Position numbers and translations under genes: made by a program. From the NCBI RefSeq assembly GCF_002858935.1, contig NZ_PJRT01000033.1, forward strand, positions 62,001 through 126,000: DNA of 64,000 nucleotides. The letters are read 5' to 3'. Origin of the DNA: Pantoea endophytica. Lineage in GTDB: Bacteria > Pseudomonadota > Gammaproteobacteria > Enterobacterales > Enterobacteriaceae. Positions 18,059 to 26,879 of the stretch are shown here, in pieces (the first letter of the stretch is position 1; the number at the start of each line of letters is the position of its first letter). The notes under the pieces were generated by a model that was not told the origin of the DNA, ran no database searches, and saw only the letters and a program-made list of their open reading frames with translations.

Positions 18059-19372
18059 TTAAGGCTTATCTCCCTGACCGTAAATTGGGGGTGAAGCCAG
18101 TTTTGCATCCTCTCTTAACCCTTTTACCTGCTTCGCATCCACTTTGGCCGCCGCCGGATTACCAAACTGCTGGGTAACAAAGTTACTGACATCCGCCACC
18201 TGCTGGTCACTCAGCTCAGGCGCAAAAGGCGGCATAAAGACTTCGCCTTCGCGCATATGGCGATGCACACCGTTGAGGACCACCGATACCACGTTCAGCG
18301 CATCTGCCGCGCCGGTGCTGGTGTGGTGGAACAGCGATGGATAGGCATGGAAACCGCTGCCCGATCCCGCACCTTCCGCGCCGTGACAGCTGGCACAGTT
18401 ACCGGCAAACACCACCGCGCCGGGCTGAGCATGGCGGGTCGCATCATCGGCGCCGCGCAGTGCAATCAGCGCGGTGGAAGGTTGTCCCCAGCTGTCGCGC
18501 GCGCGGGTTTGCTGCGCGTCCGGCTGCGGCTTAACGCTGCGCAGATAGGTGGCGATGTCCTGCAGATCACTCTCGGGCAGATATTGCAGGCTGTGCTCAA
18601 TCGCTTCGGCCATCGGTCCGGAGGCGCTGGCTTTGTTGGCGACAAAGCCGGTTTTCAGGTAGGTCACCAGCTGCTGATGGCTCCAGTCACCGATGCCTGC
18701 CTGCTTATCGGGTGTGATGTTGTACGCCATCCAGCCGCCGAGATCGCCGCCAGCCAATGCTTTATCGTTGTCCATGCCCATGGTCAGATTACGCGGCGTA
18801 TGGCAGGTGCCGCAGTGCGCCAGCGCTTCAACCAGATAGCGGCCGTTATTCCACTGCGCGCTCTGCTGCGTATCGTTCTGCAATTCGCCTTTATCGAAGT
18901 TAAACCACTTCCAGAAGCGCATGCCCCAGCGTTGGTTGAATGGGAACGGCAGGTCGGTTTGCGGTGAAGCCTGATGCACCGGCGGCATCGACATGAGATA
19001 GGCTTTGATTGCCAGCACATCGTCGCGCTTCATTTTGGTAAAGGAGTCATACGGCATCGCCGGATAGAGCTGCTCGCCATTTTTGCCAATGCCGTCGCGC
19101 ACCGCAGCAACGAACTGATCGTCACTCCAGCTGCCGATACCGTACTGCTTATCAGAAGAGATATTGCTGCCCCAGATCTGGCCGAAAGGCGTACTGACCG
19201 CAAAGCCGCCGCCAAACAGCGGGCCGTTGGTGGCGGTATGACAGGCGGTACAGTCACCGGCGCGCGCCAGATATTCGCCGCGCTTAATTTGAGCGGCATT
19301 GTCTGCCGCCTGCGCCACGGCGCACTGCATCAGGACCACCGCGATAGCGGCCTGAATCAATACAGGTTTCAT
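18059..19372 (-). CDS. Periplasmic triheme cytochrome c subunit of membrane-bound dehydrogenase
   Basis: The 437-residue protein starts with a signal peptide (to about residue 23, CAVAQAADN) and has three heme c motifs, CTACH at residues 41-45, CGTCH around residue 190 and CASCH around residue 325. This is the layout of the cytochrome subunit of gluconate 2-dehydrogenase, sorbitol and alcohol/aldehyde dehydrogenase complexes, which passes electrons from a flavoprotein to ubiquinone. It is the last gene of a leftward four-gene unit, 10 bp after the flavoprotein gene. The substrate cannot be read from the sequence. Confidence 0.9.
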   Translation of the reverse strand: MKPVLIQAAIAVVLMQCAVAQAADNAAQIKRGEYLARAGDCTACHTATNGPLFGGGFAVSTPFGQIWGSNISSDKQYGIGSWSDDQFVAAVRDGIGKNGEQLYPAMPYDSFTKMKRDDVLAIKAYLMSMPPVHQASPQTDLPFPFNQRWGMRFWKWFNFDKGELQNDTQQSAQWNNGRYLVEALAHCGTCHTPRNLTMGMDNDKALAGGDLGGWMAYNITPDKQAGIGDWSHQQLVTYLKTGFVANKASASGPMAEAIEHSLQYLPESDLQDIATYLRSVKPQPDAQQTRARDSWGQPSTALIALRGADDATRHAQPGAVVFAGNCASCHGAEGAGSGSGFHAYPSLFHHTSTGAADALNVVSVVLNGVHRHMREGEVFMPPFAPELSDQQVADVSNFVTQQFGNPAAAKVDAKQVKGLREDAKLASPPIYGQGDKP

Positions 19373-19382
19373 CGGGTGCTCC

Positions 19383-20984
19383 TTACAAGCTTGCCAGAAC
19401 GCTATCGGCCATACGCAGCGCCAGCGCGGTTCCGGTCAGCGTTGAGTTGACCGTCGAGGCCGACGGCATAATACCGGTACCGGCGATAAACAGGTTCGGG
19501 TGATCGTGGGTGCGACAGTGACCATCCACCACCGAATCCTGCGGATTGCTGCCCATGATCATGGTACCGGTGATATGTTGGTTGTTGTCGTAGACGCCGC
19601 GTTTGCTGTAGACCGCCTCGGTGCCGCCCATCTCTTTCACCATGCGCTGGAAGTCGATCATCGACTGGTCATAGCCGCGATGCACATATTCCGGGAAGCG
19701 GTAGTAAACCTCGAGGCGGGGAATGCCCCAGGCATCCTTCTCGGTTTTGCTCAGCGTGACGCGGTTCTGCGGCTCCGGCAGCATCTCCAGCAGACACTTC
19801 AACTGAACAAAACGCTCGGCCTGGAAGGCCAGCTTGTCGTTGAGCGCCTTGCCGTAATAGCCCTGACGCACCAGACGTTCGGTGAGATAACGCACCGGCG
19901 AGGTGTTGGCGAGGTCGATACGCAGCGCCGAGCGCTCACCACGGAAATCGCCGTCGCGCATGTTGTTGATGCTGCCGGGTCGCATTGGCCCACGGCCAAA
20001 CCACACCGGCTCATCGGCGTAGAACTCCACTGACGATCCCGGATGGTCCATCAGGTTGCGGCCCACCATGCCGGAACTGTTGGCAATGCCGTCCGGGTAG
20101 CGTTCGCTGGTGGAGAGCAGCAGGATTTTCGGGCTTTCGATGCCGTTGGCGGTCAGGACAAACTGTTTGCCAGTGACGCGATGGCGCGCTTTGTTCTGAT
20201 CGAGATAGTGCACCGCCTGAATGGTGCCTTTGTCGTCAGCCTCAATGCGGAACACCACCGCATTGGTGACGATTTTGACACCGGCATCCAGCGCCTTACG
20301 CGCGGCGATGCCGCCGTGGTACTGCGCATCGATCGGGCAAACCGGCATGCAGTTGTTGTTGCCGCAGCAGGCCGGGCGACCGTCATAGGCGATACTGTTA
20401 CGCGCCTGCGGACCAATGCCCACCTCATAACCCAGCGGACCGAGTCGCTGCTTCAGACGATCGAAGCCATACGGCAGCGGAATGCCCGGCAGCGGATAAG
20501 GGCGCGAACGCGGCGAAGCCAGATCGCTGTCACCGGACACGCCCATCTGGTATTCGGCGTCGCAGTAATAGGGTTCCAGCTCGTCATAGCTGATCGGCCA
20601 GTCGCGGCCAATGCCGTACAGCGACTGAATGCGCATATCGTTCGGCAACAGGCGGAACGCTTGTCCAGCCCAGTGCCATGTGGTGCCGCCGGTGCCGCGC
20701 AGATATTGGGCGCGATAGGGATCCGGGCCTTTTTGAATCAGGTAATTGTTATCGCTGGGAATGAATTTAGGCTGCGGTGCCCACGGCTGCGGCGGATACG
20801 GTTCGGTGAAGTCGCCCTTAAACGGCGAGTTGCGGAAATACTCCACCGCCTGATCGCGCTTAATCTCCGGGCCGGACTCCAGCATCAATACCGAAGCGCC
20901 TGCTTTGGCCATCTTCAGCGCCGCCAGTGAACCGGCAATGCCGGCGCCAATCACCACCACATCGGCGCTTAATGAATCAGACAT
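19383..20984 (-). CDS. GMC-family FAD dehydrogenase, large subunit of membrane-bound complex
   Basis: The 533-residue flavoprotein shows the FAD-binding motif VVIGAGIAGSLAALKM near residue 10 and the C-terminal GMC region with HITGTMIMG and STVNSTLTGTALALRM, which supply the catalytic His and Asn. A cysteine cluster, CCGNNNCMPVCPIDAQ (about residues 210-225), is typical of gluconate/2-ketogluconate/sorbitol dehydrogenases. The start at 20984 has AAGGAGAG upstream; it overlaps the small-subunit gene by 8 bp. It lacks a signal peptide, so export probably rides with the Tat signal of the small subunit. Oxidation of a polyol, sugar acid or alicyclic alcohol is likely; the exact substrate is unknown. 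Confidence 0.88.
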   Translation of the reverse strand: MSDSLSADVVVIGAGIAGSLAALKMAKAGASVLMLESGPEIKRDQAVEYFRNSPFKGDFTEPYPPQPWAPQPKFIPSDNNYLIQKGPDPYRAQYLRGTGGTTWHWAGQAFRLLPNDMRIQSLYGIGRDWPISYDELEPYYCDAEYQMGVSGDSDLASPRSRPYPLPGIPLPYGFDRLKQRLGPLGYEVGIGPQARNSIAYDGRPACCGNNNCMPVCPIDAQYHGGIAARKALDAGVKIVTNAVVFRIEADDKGTIQAVHYLDQNKARHRVTGKQFVLTANGIESPKILLLSTSERYPDGIANSSGMVGRNLMDHPGSSVEFYADEPVWFGRGPMRPGSINNMRDGDFRGERSALRIDLANTSPVRYLTERLVRQGYYGKALNDKLAFQAERFVQLKCLLEMLPEPQNRVTLSKTEKDAWGIPRLEVYYRFPEYVHRGYDQSMIDFQRMVKEMGGTEAVYSKRGVYDNNQHITGTMIMGSNPQDSVVDGHCRTHDHPNLFIAGTGIMPSASTVNSTLTGTALALRMADSVLASL

Positions 20985-21504
20985 GTGCTCTCCTTGCAGG
21001 CGGCTGCGTCCAGAAGTTAGGTTGCCCCGGCGCGTAGCTCGGTGGTAACAGGGAATCACGCACCAGCTGATAGCTGACGATATTCTCAAAAGCGATACAT
21101 TGCGGGCGCGGCAGCGGGCCGACAACGCCGAGATACCAGCCGGAAACCAGCGCCTGATAAAGATCGCCGAGGGCTTTGGGTTGGGTACTCAGCAGCGTCA
21201 GCAGGCTGCTGCCGTTGGCGGCAGGTTGCTGCTGCAGTAGCGCGCTGAGCGTATCAAGCAGGCTGTCCAGCTGCGGGAAATGCGCGTGCAGCCAGCTGTA
21301 GAGGCGCTGCGCCAGCAAGGCATCCGGCTGGTCCAGTCCGGTTAATCGGACGGAAATCGCAGTAAAACTGGCGGACGGAGCCACTGCGGCGGCCAGCGGT
21401 GGCGAGGCGAAAGCCAGGCTGCCGGGGAGCGCCTGCGTCAGGACGCCAGCCACCAACAGGCCCGCCGTGCCGGTCAGCAACCGGCGGCGTGAAAGAGTCA
21501 TCAT
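20977..21504 (-). CDS. Tat-exported small subunit of the sugar/polyol dehydrogenase complex
   Basis: This 175-residue protein begins with a twin-arginine signal (SRRRLLTGTAGLLVAG) and belongs to the small subunits that accompany GMC-type membrane-bound dehydrogenases. Its likely task is to carry the flavoprotein through the Tat system into the periplasm and stabilise it. The mature part contains the stretch SGWYLGVVGPLP typical of these subunits. The gene overlaps the flavoprotein gene by 8 bp and follows the GlcG-like gene after 15 bp. Confidence 0.82.
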   Translation of the reverse strand: MMTLSRRRLLTGTAGLLVAGVLTQALPGSLAFASPPLAAAVAPSASFTAISVRLTGLDQPDALLAQRLYSWLHAHFPQLDSLLDTLSALLQQQPAANGSSLLTLLSTQPKALGDLYQALVSGWYLGVVGPLPRPQCIAFENIVSYQLVRDSLLPPSYAPGQPNFWTQPPARRAHV

Positions 21505-21519
21505 GGAAATCCCCGAAAG

Positions 21520-21975
21520 TTATTTCAGCGCCTGAGCGGCAGCCTCTGAAGCCTGATTATCCAGATCCTGTTTGGGGGTGCTGACGCCAACCGCGCCGAC
21601 CACTTCATTCTGCAGCGTGAGCGGGAAACCGCCGCCGAGCGCCACCGCGTGCGGGATGGCGAGAACCGTGGTTTCGCCGCTCTGCAGACGCTGCATAAAT
21701 TTCAGGGAAGGGGCGTGATACAGCGCCGAGGTACGCGCTTTACCAATGGCGGCATCGACGCAGCCCGGCGATGCGCCGTCAAGGCGCTGGAAGGCCAGCA
21801 GCGTACCGCTGGCATCAACCACCGCTACACAGCCGGTGCTGTGCTGCGCGCTGATGCTGTTTTTGACGCTGGTCATTACCTGGTTGGTGTGGCTGGCGTC
21901 CAGCGCGGCGGCGCTGGCCTGGCCAATACCCGCTGCCAGCAGCAGGGAAAGGGCGACAGATGCTCTAATCTTCAT
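21520..21975 (-). CDS. Exported GlcG/HbpS-family protein
   Basis: The 151-residue protein has a clear signal peptide (MKIRASVALSLLLAAGIGQASA) followed by a GlcG/HbpS domain with the usual GCVAVVDASGTLLAFQRLDG and the glycine-rich VALGGGFPLTLQNEVVGAVGVS. Members bind heme or small organic ligands, and periplasmic versions often sit beside redox enzymes. Here it heads the operon for the flavoprotein/cytochrome c dehydrogenase, so it may be a chaperone or ligand-binding helper of that complex. A copy of the repeated 18-bp motif lies 84 bp before its start. Confidence 0.8.
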   Translation of the reverse strand: MKIRASVALSLLLAAGIGQASAAALDASHTNQVMTSVKNSISAQHSTGCVAVVDASGTLLAFQRLDGASPGCVDAAIGKARTSALYHAPSLKFMQRLQSGETTVLAIPHAVALGGGFPLTLQNEVVGAVGVSTPKQDLDNQASEAAAQALK

Positions 21976-22059
21976 GTTTTGCTTCCGATAGTTATTGTTT
22001 TAAAACCTGCTTCTCGTCTCGCTTACGCTACGCTGTAGCAAAAATGTAAACAATTGCCG

Positions 22060-22077
22060 ATAAACAAAACGCATACC
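22060..22077 (-). promoter_or_regulatory. Candidate GalR operator, copy upstream of the dehydrogenase operon
   Basis: The minus strand reads GGTATGCGTTTTGTTTAT. It is 84 bp upstream of the GlcG-like gene, in the 116-bp gap after the orphan dehydrogenase gene. It overlaps a perfect inverted repeat, ACGCATA-CCTC-TATGCGT at 22069-22086. It differs by one base from each of the copies at 25596-25613 and 31019-31036. Confidence 0.6.
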
Positions 22078-22091
22078 TCTATGCGTATAAC

Positions 22092-22979
22092 TCATTGAGG
22101 TGGATAGATCTTATCCAGCGTCTGTTGCCAGACGAACGGCGTGAGTTGTTGATAGCGCAGGGAGCGGGCGTTTAACGCATCAATCAGCCCTTGCTGCGTG
22201 GCAACAATCGCTGCGCTCATGGCGGCCGGTACCTTGACGTCCTGCAGCGTTTTCACCACTTCCTGCATCTCTTCGGCGCGTCGTTGGCCGTGCTCCGCCA
22301 CGCGGCTAATCAGGTAGTGCGGCAGCTGATCGTTCCAGCCCAGCGACGGGAAACTGGCGTGCAGCGAGTCGAGCACCGCTTGCTCTACGCCATACTGGCG
22401 CGCCGCGCTCAGGCATTCGGTGGTCAGCGCCTCGAGGCCTTTGATCATCACGCTGCGGCACATCTTAATCGCTGAAGCTTCACCCACTTCGCCACCCAGC
22501 AGGCGGCTGTTGAGGCCCAGCTGTTGCAGCAGCGGCTGCACCTGTGCAGCCTGAGCGCCACCAATCAGCAGCGGCGTGGCCAGCCGCTTTGGCGGCACCG
22601 GCGCCATCACCGCCACGTCGATATAGCTGGCACCCGCAGCGTGAATCACTTCAGCCGCGGCGCGTTTGGTGTGCGGTGCCACCGAGTTGAGATCGAGAAA
22701 GTGCTGCCCGGCCTGTAACAGCGCTGCCGCCTGCTGCGCCACGTTGAGGGTCTGCGACGCGGTAACGGTGGAGAACACCAGCGCGGCGTCCTGTAATGCA
22801 TCCGCCAGCGAAGCGGCCAGCCGCACGCCGCTCTGCTGCGCTTTTTGCTGCAGCGCGGGCAGGGTTTCTGCCGCGAGGGCTTTGCGATCCCATACCGTCA
22901 CCGCATTGCCCTGTGCCTGTAAATCATGGGCGAGAATGCCGCCCGCTTCGCCAAAACCGATAAAGGTGATGTTCATCAA
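22092..22979 (-). CDS. NAD(P)-dependent dehydrogenase, 6-phosphogluconate/hydroxyisobutyrate type with DUF1932
   Basis: The 295-residue protein has an N-terminal Rossmann fold (ITFIGFGEAGGILAHDL) of the 3-hydroxyisobutyrate/6-phosphogluconate dehydrogenase superfamily, and a C-terminal DUF1932-type helical domain containing SAIKMCRSVMIKGLEAL, with the lysine expected for catalysis. It begins immediately after galD with no gap, so it is the fourth gene of galB-galC-galD. The standard gallate route (GalA-GalD-GalB-GalC) needs no dehydrogenase. It could therefore oxidise a side product or a different precursor entering the pathway; I cannot assign a substrate. Confidence 0.75.
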   Translation of the reverse strand: MMNITFIGFGEAGGILAHDLQAQGNAVTVWDRKALAAETLPALQQKAQQSGVRLAASLADALQDAALVFSTVTASQTLNVAQQAAALLQAGQHFLDLNSVAPHTKRAAAEVIHAAGASYIDVAVMAPVPPKRLATPLLIGGAQAAQVQPLLQQLGLNSRLLGGEVGEASAIKMCRSVMIKGLEALTTECLSAARQYGVEQAVLDSLHASFPSLGWNDQLPHYLISRVAEHGQRRAEEMQEVVKTLQDVKVPAAMSAAIVATQQGLIDALNARSLRYQQLTPFVWQQTLDKIYPPQ

Positions 22980-24068
22980 TTACTCCTTGCTGAAGGGCCA
23001 GACTGCCGCCGGAATCATGACTTCACCGGCGAAAATGGCACGCGCGGTGCGCAACAGACCGCAGCCCGCCAGCGGGTTATCGCCTTCGCGCTGCAGCAGC
23101 ACGCTAAATTCACCGCTGGGATGTTCCACGCTCAGGCGCTGTTGAGGTTGCTGGCTGGTGCGTGCCAGTCCGTCGGCGACGCTGCCGGGGATCAGGCAGG
23201 CGCTGGCGACACTCACCGCGCCAAGCACGCCAATCGAGGCATGGCAGCGGTGCGGAATAAAGGTGCGTGAGCTGATGGCGCCACCGTGACGCGCTTCGGC
23301 CAGCAGCGTGACTTTGGGCACCGTACGCTGGCTGACATCCCCTAAATTCATCCGCGGCCCGGCCTGCTGGCGGATCGACTCCAGCCGCTGCTTGAGCTCG
23401 CTGTCGTTATCTAACGCGTCGCGGCTTTCATAGCCGCTGCGATTGACATCCGCTGCACGCACCAGGATCACCGGCATGCCGTTGTCGATGCAGGTGACAT
23501 CGATGCCATCAAAACGATCGCGCGGCTGACCGGTTGGCAGTAGCGCGCCACAGCTCGAACCGGCAATGTCTTTGAAGGTGAGGGCGATTTCGCCTGCGCT
23601 GCCCGGTACGCCATCAATGCGTAAGTCGCCGTCATAGTCGACTTCACCGTCGGGCGTGGCGAACACCGCCTCGGCAATCTGCCCGGTGTTCTGCATAAAA
23701 ATGCGCACACGGGTGCGTTCGCTGCCTGCCTTGACCAGCCCGCGTTCGACGGCGAAAGGGCCGACGGCGGCGAGGATATTGCCGCAGTTTTGCCCGTAAT
23801 CGACGCGGGCTTGATCGACGTTGACCTGGGCAAACAGGTAATCGACATCGGCATCGTCACGGTGTGAAGCGCTGACGATCGCCACTTTGCTGGTGAGCGG
23901 ATCGGCCCCGCCGAGGCCGTCAATTTGACGGATATCGGGCGAACCCATCACCGCCAGCAGTACCCGATCGCGGGCCGCCGGTTCGGCTGGCAGATCCTGT
24001 GCCAGAAAGCAGGCGGCTTTGGAGGTGCCGCCGCGCATCAGTAAGCAGGGAATGCGACGCTGGCGCAT
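22980..24068 (-). CDS. galD: GalD, 4-oxalomesaconate tautomerase
   Basis: A 362-residue PrpF-family isomerase. It begins with RRIPCLLMRGGTSKAACFLA and continues with MGSPDIRQIDGLGGADPLTSKVAIV, hallmarks of PrpF/GalD proteins, with the proposed catalytic cysteine/lysine region near the N-terminus. In gallate breakdown GalD converts the keto form of 4-oxalomesaconate made by GalA to the enol form used by GalB. It is the third gene of a four-gene leftward operon, 3 bp after galC. The PrpF family also acts on 2-methylaconitate, but the neighbours settle the role. Confidence 0.9.
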   Translation of the reverse strand: MRQRRIPCLLMRGGTSKAACFLAQDLPAEPAARDRVLLAVMGSPDIRQIDGLGGADPLTSKVAIVSASHRDDADVDYLFAQVNVDQARVDYGQNCGNILAAVGPFAVERGLVKAGSERTRVRIFMQNTGQIAEAVFATPDGEVDYDGDLRIDGVPGSAGEIALTFKDIAGSSCGALLPTGQPRDRFDGIDVTCIDNGMPVILVRAADVNRSGYESRDALDNDSELKQRLESIRQQAGPRMNLGDVSQRTVPKVTLLAEARHGGAISSRTFIPHRCHASIGVLGAVSVASACLIPGSVADGLARTSQQPQQRLSVEHPSGEFSVLLQREGDNPLAGCGLLRTARAIFAGEVMIPAAVWPFSKE

Positions 24069-24071
24069 GGT

Positions 24072-24785
24072 TTACTCCTCCAGTTGATCGAGCGTGTCGA
24101 GATAGCGCAGTCCTTTTTCCGCCAGGCGCGGGCGCATCTGATAGATATCAAGGCCCAGCTCACCGGCCGCTAAACGCAGGCGTTTGCTCTCTTCCAGCTC
24201 TTCACGCTGACGCGCTTTGGCCGCCACGCTGGCAGCTTCATCGCGTGCCACCACCACCACGCCGTCGTCATCGGCGACGATAACGTCACCCGGCCAGATC
24301 AGCTGCCCGGCACACACCAACGGCACATTCACCGAGCCGAGCGTCTCTTTCACCGTGCCCTGCGCATATACCGCACGCGACCAGACGGCAAAGCCCATCT
24401 CACGCAACGTGCGGCTATCGCGCACACCGACATCCGCCACCAGCCCGCGCACGCCGCGCGCCTGCAGCGAGGTCGCCAGCAGATCGCCGAAGAAGCCGTC
24501 GCTGCACGGCGAGGTTGGCGCAACCACCAGCACATCGCCCGGCTGGCAGAGCTCCACCGCGACGTGAAACATCCAGTTATCGCCGGGTGCGACCAGCACG
24601 GTGACCGCGCTGCCCGCAATAGCACAATCCTGCTGAATCGGGCGAATGGCAGGATCGAGCAAACCTTTACGCCCCTGCGCTTCATGCACAGTGGCGACGC
24701 CAAAGCGCGCCAGCGCGTCGATATCGGTGGCTGCCGCACGCGGGATGTGGCGCACCGCGACGCCTTTTTTCGCGATGATGCTCAT
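24072..24785 (-). CDS. galC: GalC, 4-carboxy-4-hydroxy-2-oxoadipate aldolase
   Basis: The 237-residue protein is a class II aldolase of the RraA/LigK/ProA fold. The stretch [28 protein letters not shown] holds the glycine, arginine and aspartate that bind substrate and metal. It cleaves 4-carboxy-4-hydroxy-2-oxoadipate to pyruvate and oxaloacetate, the last step of gallate breakdown. The start overlaps the galB stop (ATGA). Confidence 0.92.
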   Translation of the reverse strand: MSIIAKKGVAVRHIPRAAATDIDALARFGVATVHEAQGRKGLLDPAIRPIQQDCAIAGSAVTVLVAPGDNWMFHVAVELCQPGDVLVVAPTSPCSDGFFGDLLATSLQARGVRGLVADVGVRDSRTLREMGFAVWSRAVYAQGTVKETLGSVNVPLVCAGQLIWPGDVIVADDDGVVVVARDEAASVAAKARQREELEESKRLRLAAGELGLDIYQMRPRLAEKGLRYLDTLDQLEE

Positions 24786-25522
24786 GCCAGATCCTCCGTG
24801 ACGCGCGGGAAGATGCTCTGATAACCTTCGCCATAAATGATGTCGCGGCTGGTGGTAATGCCGACGTTACGCTTGGCCTGCACACCGCGCTGCTGCGCTA
24901 CGCGCGTGTAGTATTCCCACAGATGTTCCTGCCCGGCCATGCACTGAATCGCCTGATATTTTTTGTCCCACACCGAGGTGATATCCAGCAGCACATCCGG
25001 CTTCCAGTTGCACTGCTCAGGCTGGTGCGGCTCGAAGCAGTACACCGGTGGTGCACCGACAATTTTTTCGCCCGGACGGTAGCCTTCGGCCTGGGCGATA
25101 ATGCGCGCCTCCTGCGCCAGATGCGTGGCCATCGGGTGATCGTAGTTGTAGGGATCCTGCAAGGAATGGGTCAGAACAAAGTGCGGTTGCACCCGGCGAT
25201 AGACGTCCGCGAGGCGGAACAGGGTTTCTTTATCGGCACGCAGCGGATAATCACCGAGATCAAAAAATTCAATGCTAGCACCGAGGATGTCTGCGGCGGC
25301 CTGCGCCTCGCTGCGGCGGGCGGCTTTGACTTTCGCCTCGCTCATCTCCCCCTTGCGCCACAGCTTGGCCGATTCGCCGCGCTCACCAAATGAGAGGCAG
25401 ACAACGTGAACGTCATAGCCCTGAGCATGGTGCAGCGCGATGGCACCGCCGGCGCGCCAGACAAAATCCGCTGAGTGAGCGCTGACCACCAGCGCGGTTT
25501 TTTTTGGGGTGTTGTTAGTCAT
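24782..25522 (-). CDS. galB: GalB, 4-oxalomesaconate hydratase
   Basis: A 246-residue PIG-L/LmbE-type protein. The N-terminal [20 protein letters not shown] carries the metal-binding HxxDxxW-like element in the modified form HSADFVW, as known for GalB, and TRPYNYDHP-like metal ligands appear as [13 protein letters not shown]. GalB hydrates the enol form of 4-oxalomesaconate and is not related to the LigJ hydratase. I chose ATG 25522, preceded by GGAGGAG, over an upstream in-frame ATG at 25558 that would run into the galR promoter. First gene of galB-galC-galD-dehydrogenase. Confidence 0.92.
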   Translation of the reverse strand: MTNNTPKKTALVVSAHSADFVWRAGGAIALHHAQGYDVHVVCLSFGERGESAKLWRKGEMSEAKVKAARRSEAQAAADILGASIEFFDLGDYPLRADKETLFRLADVYRRVQPHFVLTHSLQDPYNYDHPMATHLAQEARIIAQAEGYRPGEKIVGAPPVYCFEPHQPEQCNWKPDVLLDITSVWDKKYQAIQCMAGQEHLWEYYTRVAQQRGVQAKRNVGITTSRDIIYGEGYQSIFPRVTEDLA

Positions 25523-25652
25523 GGCATACTCCTCCGCTGTTTTTTTCCATGCTGTCACTGCCCACCTGGCGGCGATAATTCATTTCATTGCAGCGGGTAT
25601 GCGTTTTATTTATATTGCGACATCGATCGGTAGTGAAAACAGGCAGGGAAAA
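25523..25652. promoter_or_regulatory. Divergent galB/galR promoter region
   Basis: This 130-bp gap separates the leftward galB operon from galR. It is AT-rich around 25597-25620 and contains one copy of the 18-bp repeated motif. A LysR-type regulator usually binds such a divergent region and controls both its own gene and the target operon. Confidence 0.6.
25596..25613 (+). promoter_or_regulatory. Candidate GalR operator, galB/galR copy
   Basis: GGTATGCGTTTTATTTAT lies 73 bp from the galB start and 39 bp from the galR start. It differs by one base from the copy upstream of the dehydrogenase operon and by two from the copy upstream of galT. The left half of the palindrome seen at the dehydrogenase copy is degenerate here. 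Confidence 0.6.
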
Positions 25653-26879
25653 ATGGCGGAAAAGGGCACGCAGGAGCTGACAAATCTGATGCAAATCAGG
25701 GCATTTAGTCAGGTGGTAGCACAAGGCAGTGTCTCACGGGCAGCAGATGAATTATTTCGCACCCAGTCGGCCATTACCCGCGCTATTCGCGACCTGGAAC
25801 TCACCTTAGGTGTGACGCTATTTGAACGTCACGCCGGCGGCATGATGCTGACTGACTTCGGTAAATGTGTGCTGCCGCGTGCGCTGCGGGCGATTGAGGA
25901 GCTGCATCAGGTGCCGCAGCGGCTGGCTAAATTGCAGGGACGCGGTGCGCAGCGTAGCGATGCGGAACCGCTGTGGCTGTTTAACGTGCGTCGGCTGCAA
26001 ATTTTTATCACCCTGTGTCAGACGCGGCATATGCAGACGGTGGCAGCGCGTCTCGGACTGAGCCAGCCGGCGGTGAGCGCCGCGCTACGCGTGCTGGAAA
26101 ACGGCGCGGGCATCGCGCTGCTGGAGCGCACGCCGCACGGCATGATGCCTTCGCTGGCCGGAAGTGAAATTGAAGCCAACGTGCGGCGTGCGCTGAATGA
26201 ATTGCGGCACATTCCGGCCGATATCGCTGCCCGCAGCGGGATACTCGAGGGAACGGTGCGCGTGGGCGCATTGCCGCTGGGACGCACGCGTATCCTGCCG
26301 CAGGCGATCGTGATGCTGACGGCGCGTTATCCGGGCGTACGCGTGGTCACCAGTGAAAGCGCCTTTGGCGTGCTGGCTTCAGAGATGCGCTCGGGGGATA
26401 TCGATTTTATCTTTGGCGCGCTGCGCCGCGATGAAGATGCGCTTGACGTCACGCGCGAGACGCTGTTCTCCGAACGTATGGTCCTGCTGGCGCGTCACGA
26501 TCATCCGCTGGTAGGACGTGAGCTCTCTACCGATGATCTGCGCGCGGCGCGTTGGGTGCTGCCGCGTTCGGCCACGCCAGCGCGTTATCTGTTGAATAAC
26601 AGTTTTCAGGCGATGGGCATTCCGGCACCCGATCCGGTGGTGGAAACCGGCGATCTGGCGTTGGTGCGCGGCTTGCTGATGCAGTCGGATATGCTGGCGG
26701 CGGTCTCCGCGCACCAGCTGGAAGTGGAACTGGCGTCCGGCGCGCTGGTGGCGTTGCCGGTGCCTTTGCCGGATACCGATCGCGCTATCGGGCTGACGGT
26801 GCGGGCGGGCTGTCTGCACTCACCGGCAGCGGATGCGTTGATCCGCTGCCTGCGTGAAGTGTGCGGACAGGACCAATAA
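25653..26879 (+). CDS. galR: GalR-type LysR regulator with two N-terminal HTH domains
   Basis: The 408-residue protein has two successive LysR-type winged-helix domains. The first spans about residues 12-71 (AFSQVVAQGSVSRAADELFR, then RTQSAITRAIRDLE) and the second about 108-167 (FITLCQTRHMQTVAARLGLS, then SQPAVSAALRVLE). A single effector-binding domain follows (VRVGALPLGRTRILPQAI onward). Ordinary LysR proteins are about 300 residues with one HTH. I chose ATG 25653, preceded by CAGGGA. The gene is divergent from galB and its stop abuts the aroQ stop, so it sits in the middle of the gallate set and is its obvious activator, with gallate or a pathway intermediate as effector. Confidence 0.88.
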   Translation: MAEKGTQELTNLMQIRAFSQVVAQGSVSRAADELFRTQSAITRAIRDLELTLGVTLFERHAGGMMLTDFGKCVLPRALRAIEELHQVPQRLAKLQGRGAQRSDAEPLWLFNVRRLQIFITLCQTRHMQTVAARLGLSQPAVSAALRVLENGAGIALLERTPHGMMPSLAGSEIEANVRRALNELRHIPADIAARSGILEGTVRVGALPLGRTRILPQAIVMLTARYPGVRVVTSESAFGVLASEMRSGDIDFIFGALRRDEDALDVTRETLFSERMVLLARHDHPLVGRELSTDDLRAARWVLPRSATPARYLLNNSFQAMGIPAPDPVVETGDLALVRGLLMQSDMLAAVSAHQLEVELASGALVALPVPLPDTDRAIGLTVRAGCLHSPAADALIRCLREVCGQDQ

